Assembly: GCA_021788565.1 (NCBI GenBank)
Contig: JAJYKO010000136.1
Location: 1-9,687, forward strand
Length of the DNA: 9,687 bases
Source of the DNA: Chloroflexota bacterium
GTDB lineage: Bacteria > Chloroflexota > UBA6077
Direction: 5' to 3'
The notes below the pieces were generated by a model. That model was given only the letters and a program-made list of their open reading frames with translations, did no database searches and was not told where the DNA came from. A program made the position numbers and the translations under genes. Below are positions 5,771 to 9,687 of the stretch, in pieces. Each line of letters begins with the position of its first letter. The stretch's first letter is position 1.

Positions 5771-6916
5771 ATGCGAGGCTCGCAGGTCGTTGCAGGTCAC
5801 CAGGGCATGCCCGCCCTGACCGACGTAGATTTCAACCTCACTCCCTTCACCGTCGCGTGGGAGATCACCCAGGCGTGCGCTTTGGCCTGCGTCCATTGCC
5901 GGGCGTCGGCGCAACCGAAGCGGGATCCAAGGGAGCTCAGCACCGATGAAGCGTTCGCCCTGATCGATGGGATTCGGGAGATGGGCAATCCCATCCTGGT
6001 AGTCACCGGCGGAGATCCCTTGATGCGCAGGGACGTATTCGACCTGATCCGGTACGCCTCCGGCAAGGGCCTGCGGGTCTCCCTCTCCCCCAGCGCGACG
6101 GCACTGCTGACGAAAGCCAATCTCCAGAAGGCCAAGGACGCGGGGGTCGTTCGCATACATCTCAGCCTTGACGGCTCCACGCCCGAGATCCACGACGCCT
6201 TCCGCCAGGTGAACGGGTCGTATGCCCGCACTCTCAAGGGGATCGAGTTCGCTCGGGAGATCGGTCTTTCGCTGCAGATCGGCTCCACGGTGACGCGGCG
6301 CAACATCGCGGACCTGCCAGCCGTGGCGGACCTGATCGGCGGCTTCGGCGCCCTGATGTGGAACGTCTTCTTCCTGGTTCCCACTGGCCGCGGCAAGGAG
6401 GACGACATGGTGTCGGCCCAGGAGCACGAGGACACCTTCAACTGGCTCTACGATCTTTCCAAGACGACCCCCTTCGACGTTCGCACCACGGCGGCCCAGC
6501 ACTACCGCAGGGTGGTGATCGAGCGGACCAGGGCGGAGTTGGGAGCCAAGGGAGCCATCACCCAGGCGCTCACCGGCGCCGGCTACAGCTTCCAGGACGG
6601 CCTGAACAGGCCCCAGCAGGGCGTCAACGACGGCAAGGGGTTCTGCTTCATATCTCACATCGGAGACGTGTACCCCAGCGGCTTCCTCCAGATAAAAGCG
6701 GGCAACGTTCGAGAGCAACCGGTCTACGAGATTTACCGGAACTCCAAGCTGTTCCGCGACCTGCGCGACCCCTCCCTGCTAAAGGGCAGGTGCGGTCGCT
6801 GCGAGTACCGACGGGTGTGCGGCGGCAGTCGTGCCAGAAGCTACGTGATGACCGGCGACTACCTGGCCGAGGAGTCTCGCTGCATATACGAGCCCAAAAC
6901 CGCCGAGGTCCTGTAG
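5771..6916 (+). CDS. Radical SAM/SPASM protein, resembling the BA_1875-type family (TIGR04053)
   Basis: An enzyme that cleaves S-adenosylmethionine to a radical with a [4Fe-4S] cluster; the substrate is unknown. The cluster motif CALACVHC gives Cys36, Cys40 and Cys43 (CX3CX2C). TGGDPL (79-84) stands in place of the usual GGE, and HLSLDGSTPEIHD follows near 130-142. The C-terminal SPASM-like region has Cys292, Cys341, Cys344, Cys350 and Cys371 (motif RCGRCEYRRVC), expected to hold one or two extra Fe-S clusters. FFLVPTGRGKEDD and the overall layout match what I remember of the BA_1875 family. The heme-pathway enzymes AhbC/AhbD and NirJ are related alternatives. At 381 residues it looks complete. 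The ATG at 5771 is preceded by GGAGG at 5 bases; an upstream in-frame ATG at 5609 lies in the promoter and is rejected. The TAG stop lies in a REP-like repeat and the RAYT gene follows eight bases later. No precursor peptide was found nearby. Confidence 0.85.
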   Translation: MRGSQVVAGHQGMPALTDVDFNLTPFTVAWEITQACALACVHCRASAQPKRDPRELSTDEAFALIDGIREMGNPILVVTGGDPLMRRDVFDLIRYASGKGLRVSLSPSATALLTKANLQKAKDAGVVRIHLSLDGSTPEIHDAFRQVNGSYARTLKGIEFAREIGLSLQIGSTVTRRNIADLPAVADLIGGFGALMWNVFFLVPTGRGKEDDMVSAQEHEDTFNWLYDLSKTTPFDVRTTAAQHYRRVVIERTRAELGAKGAITQALTGAGYSFQDGLNRPQQGVNDGKGFCFISHIGDVYPSGFLQIKAGNVREQPVYEIYRNSKLFRDLRDPSLLKGRCGRCEYRRVCGGSRARSYVMTGDYLAEESRCIYEPKTAEVL

Positions 6917-6936
6917 GGGCAGAAATGGCCCCCTAT
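6913..6936. repeat. Degenerate REP-like repeat at the left edge of the RAYT unit
   Basis: GTAGGGGC (6913-6920) and GCCCCCTAT (6928-6936) are imperfect inverted arms around AGAAATG. It contains the stop codon of the radical SAM gene and the start codon of the transposase. It matches the ends of the perfect palindrome at 7217-7244. Confidence 0.55.
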
Positions 6937-7479
6937 GATCCGGCCATCCATCACCGCCACTCACTTCGCCTGAAGGGTTACGATTACGCCGAAGCCGGTG
7001 CGTACTTTGTTACCGTCTGCGCCCAGCACCGGCACCTCCTGTTCGGGGAGATCGTGGACGGCGCAATGCGGTTGAACGAGGCGGGGGAGATTGTGGCCGC
7101 GAGCTGGGAATGGCTGTCTGATCGGTACCCACACGTGGAGTTGGACGAGAGTATCGTAATGCCAAACCACTTCCATGGGATACTTGTTATCAAGGAGAGC
7201 AGCGCGGCATATTATCGTAGGGGCGGCTCGCGAGCCGCCCCTACAACTATCGCAATCGGCAAACCCCTTGGGCAGCTAGTCGGGGCATTCAAAACGGCCT
7301 CCACTAAGCGCATCAACATTGTTCGCGGCACTCCAGGCGTGCCCATCTGGCAACGCAACTACTACGAGCACGTCATCCGAAACGAGAGGGACCTGGAGGA
7401 GATTCGCGAGTATATCGTGAACAACCCGCTTCGGTGGGAGCTTGACTCCTTGCACCCTGACCGGTCGGGGCGGCTGTAG
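6925..7479 (+). CDS. REP-associated tyrosine transposase (RAYT, Y1/IS200-like)
   Basis: A single-strand DNA transposase/nuclease related to IS200/IS605 TnpA, thought to mobilise REP palindromes. The HUH motif appears in MPNHFHGIL (His82, His84). The C-terminal block WQRNYYEHVIRNERDLEEI carries the candidate catalytic tyrosine (Tyr146 or Tyr147), and EYIVNNPLRW is typical of the family. The N-terminus RHSLRLKGYDYAEAGAYFVTVCAQ is also characteristic. At 184 residues it looks intact. ATG 6925 is chosen because the homologous region begins there; the reading frame is open further upstream, but that part is only a shadow of the radical SAM gene. Residues 98-107 (RRGGSRAAPT) are encoded by a perfect 28-bp REP-like palindrome lying in frame between the HUH and tyrosine blocks. 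The TAG stop is inside another repeat copy. A strong ribosome binding site is lacking (AGAA only), so translation may be low or coupled to the gene before it. Confidence 0.9.
   Translation: MAPYDPAIHHRHSLRLKGYDYAEAGAYFVTVCAQHRHLLFGEIVDGAMRLNEAGEIVAASWEWLSDRYPHVELDESIVMPNHFHGILVIKESSAAYYRRGGSRAAPTTIAIGKPLGQLVGAFKTASTKRINIVRGTPGVPIWQRNYYEHVIRNERDLEEIREYIVNNPLRWELDSLHPDRSGRL
7217..7244. repeat. Perfect 28-bp REP-like palindrome inside the RAYT coding sequence
   Basis: The half-site GTAGGGGCGGCTCG (7217-7230) is followed by its exact reverse complement (7231-7244). It is translated in frame as RRGGSRAAPT. It is the best-conserved copy of the family in this window. Confidence 0.95.
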
Positions 7480-7512
7480 GGGCGGCTGTAGGGGCGGCTC
7501 GCGAGCCGCCCC
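7467..7512. repeat. Tandem half-sites plus palindrome at the 3' end of the RAYT gene
   Basis: The 12-base unit GTAGGGGCGGCT occurs at 7476-7487 and 7488-7499, with GGGGCGGCT of a third at 7467-7475. The last unit continues into a perfect palindrome, GGGGCGGCTCG and its complement (7491-7512). The RAYT stop TAG (7477-7479) is in the first full unit. The hairpin might also stop transcription, although no T tract follows. Confidence 0.9.
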
Positions 7513-7586
7513 CGCGAGGTTCGTAAAGGCCGCTCCGGGGAAATCTCGGCATCCCCGAAGCGAACCCGTCCTTCCCATCCCGGGAT

Positions 7587-7602
7587 TGTGACTTTTGTCA
7601 CA
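7587..7602. promoter_or_regulatory. CRP/FNR-family binding site upstream of hcp
   Basis: TGTGAC-TTTT-GTCACA is a perfect inverted repeat and matches the CRP-type consensus TGTGA-N6-TCACA in every defined position. Its centre (7594.5) lies 41.5 bp before the predicted start point at 7636, the classic class II activator position. HcpR, a CRP/FNR-family nitrosative-stress regulator, is known to control hcp in several anaerobes and is a natural candidate. No such regulator gene is in the window. Confidence 0.75.
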
Positions 7603-7623
7603 TTGCCGCGCCGCGACTACCGC

Positions 7624-7629
7624 TACAAT
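7624..7629 (+). promoter_or_regulatory. -10 box of the hcp promoter
   Basis: TACAAT matches the -10 consensus in five of six positions. Seventeen bases upstream there is only CATTGC, a poor -35 next to the CRP/FNR-type site. This fits a promoter that needs the activator. Confidence 0.6.
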
Positions 7630-7734
7630 GCCCTTCGGCAGGCGAGTAGTTCTCCGAGCTTATCCCCCTCAACCAGGCAACGTCGCTGACACTCAGCGCT
7701 GTCTCAATCTAACTACGACGAGGTACAGAAAGAA

Positions 7735-9048
7735 GTGGCCGTCAAACTAGATGCAGACATGTTCTGCTACCAGTGCTCCCAGTCGGCCGGCGGGTCCGGC
7801 TGCACCGTGGTAGGAACCTGCGGCAAAGAACCGACTGTGGACCGTCTCCAGGACAATCTCCTCTTCGCCCTGAAGGGCATCTCCGCCTACGCCTACGAGG
7901 CGAGGGAGCTGGGCTACGTCGACGGCGAAGTGGATGCCTTCTTTTCGAAGGCCCTCTACTCCACGCTCACCAACGTCAACTTCGACGCTGGAGAGTTCGT
8001 GAAGCTCTCCCTCGAAGCGGGTGACGTGAACGTGAAAGTTATGCGACTGCTCAAGAAGGCCCACATCGAGACCTTCGGCGAGCCGGTACCAGCACGGGTG
8101 CAGACCGGAACCGCGAAGGGGCACGGAATCCTGGCAACCGGCCACAGTCTCAAGGCTCTCGATGAGCTTCTCCGCCAGACCGAGGGCACGGGCGTCAACG
8201 TCTACACTCACTCGGAGCTGCTGCCGGCCCACGCCTATCCAGGCCTGAGGAAGTACGCGCACCTCAAAGGCAATCTGGGCAGGGCCTGGCTGGACCAGAA
8301 GCAGCTCTTCGCTCAGCACCAGGTGGCCATCCTCGGAACGACCAACTGCGTGCTGCCGCCGCGAGAGAGCTACGCCGACAGGCTGTTCACCACCGGTCCC
8401 GTCCAGGTTCCCGGCGCGCGCCACCTGGACGGCTACGACTACTCCGCGGTGATCGAGAAGGCGATGTCGCTGCCGGAGCTGCCGGAGGAGCCGGGAGACC
8501 ACGTGCTGACCACGGGCTTCTCCGCATCTGTAGTGCTGTCGCTGGCGGGAAAGATCAAGGAGCTGGTGCAGGCTGGCAAGATCCGCCACTTCTTCCTGGT
8601 TGGTGGCTGCGACTCACCGCTCAAGGGGATGTCCTACTACCGGGAGTTCGTCCAGAGCCTGCCGCAGGACACGGTGGTGCTGACCCTCGGCTGCGGAAAG
8701 TACCGGTTCAACGACCTCGATCTCGGCAGCATTGACGGCATCCCGAGGCTCCTCGACCTCGGCCAGTGCAACGACTCCATCGTCGCCGTGGACATAGCTC
8801 TCGCCCTGGCAGACCTGTTCGGTGTGGGGGTGAACGACCTTCCCCTGACGCTCGTGCTGAGCTGGATGGAGCAGAAGGCCGTGGCGATCCTGTGGAGCCT
8901 CTTCGCCCTAGGTGTCAAGGGGATCTACCTGGGTCCCGTGGCGCCGGCCTGGGTGAACGGGGATATCCTGAACGCGCTGGTAGAGAACTGGGGTATCAGC
9001 CTCATCAGCGAGCCCAAGGCCGACATCGCGAAGATGCTGGGTGCCTAA
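7735..9048 (+). CDS. hcp: Hybrid-cluster protein (hydroxylamine / NO reductase), compact class III type
   Basis: Cytoplasmic Fe-S enzyme of nitrosative-stress defence. Hcp proteins reduce nitric oxide and, in vitro, hydroxylamine. The N-terminal Cys11, Cys14, Cys23 and Cys29 (CX2CX8CX5C) fit the [4Fe-4S] cluster. The hybrid-cluster ligands are all present by motif: His137 (ATGHSLK), Glu161 ([12 protein letters not shown]), Cys205 (TTNC), Cys292 ([10 protein letters not shown]), Cys320 (LGCGKYRFN), Cys345 (LGQCNDS), Glu379 and Lys381 (SWMEQKA). Its 437 residues are about 110 fewer than the classic enzyme. The missing part lies between the N-terminal cluster and His137, which matches class III proteins of archaea and thermophiles. 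The start is either GTG 7735 (GAGGT 10 bases upstream) or ATG 7759, which would begin MFCYQC as in many homologues; I list the longer form. A CRP/FNR-type site lies upstream. No hcr reductase gene is adjacent, so its electron donor is elsewhere. Confidence 0.95.
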   Translation: MAVKLDADMFCYQCSQSAGGSGCTVVGTCGKEPTVDRLQDNLLFALKGISAYAYEARELGYVDGEVDAFFSKALYSTLTNVNFDAGEFVKLSLEAGDVNVKVMRLLKKAHIETFGEPVPARVQTGTAKGHGILATGHSLKALDELLRQTEGTGVNVYTHSELLPAHAYPGLRKYAHLKGNLGRAWLDQKQLFAQHQVAILGTTNCVLPPRESYADRLFTTGPVQVPGARHLDGYDYSAVIEKAMSLPELPEEPGDHVLTTGFSASVVLSLAGKIKELVQAGKIRHFFLVGGCDSPLKGMSYYREFVQSLPQDTVVLTLGCGKYRFNDLDLGSIDGIPRLLDLGQCNDSIVAVDIALALADLFGVGVNDLPLTLVLSWMEQKAVAILWSLFALGVKGIYLGPVAPAWVNGDILNALVENWGISLISEPKADIAKMLGA

Positions 9049-9075
9049 CCCTCAATCACGGTGCATCCTGTTGGC

Positions 9076-9102
9076 GTGGGGGCGGGGTAATCCCGCCCCT
9101 AC
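9076..9102. repeat. REP-like hairpin between the convergent hcp and V4R genes
   Basis: GTGGGGGCGGG (9076-9086) and CCCGCCCCTAC (9092-9102) are inverted arms with one mismatch around GTAAT. It has the same GTAGGGGCGG ends as the RAYT repeats but a different centre. It lies 27 bases past the hcp stop and contains the V4R gene's stop codon, and may act as a two-way transcription barrier. Confidence 0.8.
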
Positions 9103-9641
9103 CGTCTGTTTGCGTCGTAGGGGAGGACCATAAACTCGCAGCGCGCGTCCCCTCGGTACTGGCAGGCAATCTCCTCGCAAATGACTTCCTGTCCGAGCAG
9201 GTTGGACATGAATCCCGCGAAGATCCCTCGGCTGTAGTGATCCACACAGCGAGGGGTTCGATACACGCCGGACTCCCGGGCAACAGCCGTCTCGAAGAGG
9301 TCGGTCCCGGCCAGCCTGGCCTCCGCCTGGCTCAAGTCGAACTCCAGGACATCCAAGTTGCCGTAGCCGGCCTGCCTGTAGGTCTCTACCACATGCCGGA
9401 ATGCATCTTCGGGATCGCGACCGGACACAGGGATAGCGGACATCAGATCCTCGCCGACCCGATACCCCATGTCGTAGAAGGCATACTTAAGCGCGTGAGG
9501 CGCGTGCTCGTGAAGGACCTTCATCATGAAGACGTAGGCGGCCTGGGTGGTCACGACCGCTCGAACCGGCCCGAGGGTGAGCCGGCCATTATCGGACTTC
9601 ACTAGCTGTTCGATCGTGTATTCCGAGGTCTCTCGGGACAT
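9099..9641 (-). CDS. Stand-alone V4R-domain protein (4-vinyl reductase-like ligand-binding domain)
   Basis: A 180-residue cytoplasmic protein. The C-terminal part is a V4R domain: CVDHYSRGIFAGFMSNLLG (from Cys132) and CEEIACQYRGDARCEF, with Cys155, Cys160 and Cys168 in the typical C-x4-C-x7-C pattern thought to bind metal or a small ligand. V4R domains share a fold with H-NOX nitric oxide sensors and occur in BchJ and in transcription factors as sensory modules. The N-terminal half (about 1-90) has the usual helical region, with LKYAFYDMGYRVGEDL. No DNA-binding domain is fused. The ATG at 9641 is chosen because GAGGAGG lies 6 bases upstream; a longer open frame to 9686 lacks this. It is convergent with hcp, so not in the same operon. 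The TAG stop is part of a REP-like repeat. A ligand sensor or small-molecule carrier is likely; the ligand is unknown. Confidence 0.85.
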   Translation of the reverse strand: MSRETSEYTIEQLVKSDNGRLTLGPVRAVVTTQAAYVFMMKVLHEHAPHALKYAFYDMGYRVGEDLMSAIPVSGRDPEDAFRHVVETYRQAGYGNLDVLEFDLSQAEARLAGTDLFETAVARESGVYRTPRCVDHYSRGIFAGFMSNLLGQEVICEEIACQYRGDARCEFMVLPYDANRR

Positions 9642-9647
9642 GTCACG

Positions 9648-9654
9648 CCTCCTC
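9648..9654 (-). promoter_or_regulatory. Ribosome binding site deciding the V4R start
   Basis: On the minus strand GAGGAGG is followed after 6 bases by ATG at 9641. This favours the 180-residue protein over the in-frame ATG at 9686, for which too little upstream sequence is visible. Confidence 0.75.
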
Positions 9655-9687
9655 GTCTCGGGGTCCGGGATCAGGGGTAAGATCATC

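Larger units (their letters stand above)
6913..7512 (+). mobile_element. RAYT transposase unit bracketed by REP-like GTAGGGGC palindromes
   Basis: A 600-bp stretch contains a single RAYT gene, with REP-like repeats at both ends and one inside. RAYT proteins are known to act on or co-spread with REP palindromes. The exact element ends are inferred from the repeats; no target-site duplication was identified. Confidence 0.6.
7513..7734 (+). other. Regulatory intergenic region upstream of hcp
   Basis: No gene is seen in these 222 bases. They hold a short hairpin with arms CGGGGA and TCCCCG (7536-7557), the CRP/FNR-type site (7587-7602), a -10 box (7624-7629) and a leader of about 100 bases to the hcp start. 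Confidence 0.6.

Noticed and set aside
5756..6718. Long minus-strand open frame of 320 codons opposite the radical SAM gene
   Set aside because: It is an antisense shadow of a high-GC gene, has no recognisable domain, and the opposite strand is a clear radical SAM enzyme.
6358..6924. N-terminal extension giving a 373-residue RAYT
   Set aside because: The added part is the +1-frame reading of the radical SAM gene. RAYT homology begins at 6925 and the family's usual length fits the short form.
7467..7512. CRISPR-like array
   Set aside because: The repeats are 12 bp, directly adjacent and have no spacers; they are partial copies of the REP-like palindrome.
7747..8589. Minus-strand open frame of 280 codons opposite hcp
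   Set aside because: The Arg/Gln/Val-rich translation has no domain, and the plus strand encodes all the cluster ligands of Hcp.

Overview
This is a GC-rich, gene-dense bacterial window with eight genes, one of them cut by the window edge. The host is probably an anaerobic or facultative bacterium of the Chloroflexota or a related thermophile-like lineage. That rests on three things: a RAYT transposase with matching GTAGGGGC palindromes, a compact (class III-length) hybrid-cluster protein, and a NiaR-type niacin repressor. The taxonomic call is inference, not proof.

Left part, all minus strand (1-5557). A small two-helix membrane protein (5297-5557) is followed by a rho-independent terminator. 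A soluble PAS-PAS histidine kinase (3452-5095) has no response regulator beside it. A GMC-family flavoprotein with a Cys-rich loop (1813-3102) has its own promoter and an unusually long, repeat- and hairpin-containing leader. Last comes a niacin cassette: the repressor NiaR (1188-1709) followed by a NiaP-like MFS niacin transporter (1-1126, 3' end outside the window). A TGTC/GACA-rich operator overlaps the likely -35 box ahead of niaR. This pair should let the cell take up niacin for NAD synthesis under niacin-responsive control.

Middle (5558-7512). A divergent promoter region separates the small membrane protein from a radical SAM/SPASM enzyme (5771-6916) that resembles the BA_1875-type family of unknown function. 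A RAYT transposase (6925-7479) starts eight bases after that enzyme's stop codon. It is bracketed by REP-like GTAGGGGC repeats and also carries a perfect 28-bp copy inside its own reading frame.

Right part (7513-9687). A perfect CRP/FNR-type site lies 41.5 bp upstream of the predicted start point of the hybrid-cluster protein gene hcp (7735-9048), which points to class II activation of a nitrosative-stress enzyme. Convergent to hcp, and separated by another REP-like hairpin, is a stand-alone V4R-domain protein (9099-9641).

The most unusual theme is the REP-like family. Its conserved GTAGGGG end supplies the TAG stop codon of three separate genes (radical SAM, RAYT and V4R), and one copy is translated in frame within the transposase. 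No CRISPR array, rRNA or tRNA was seen.
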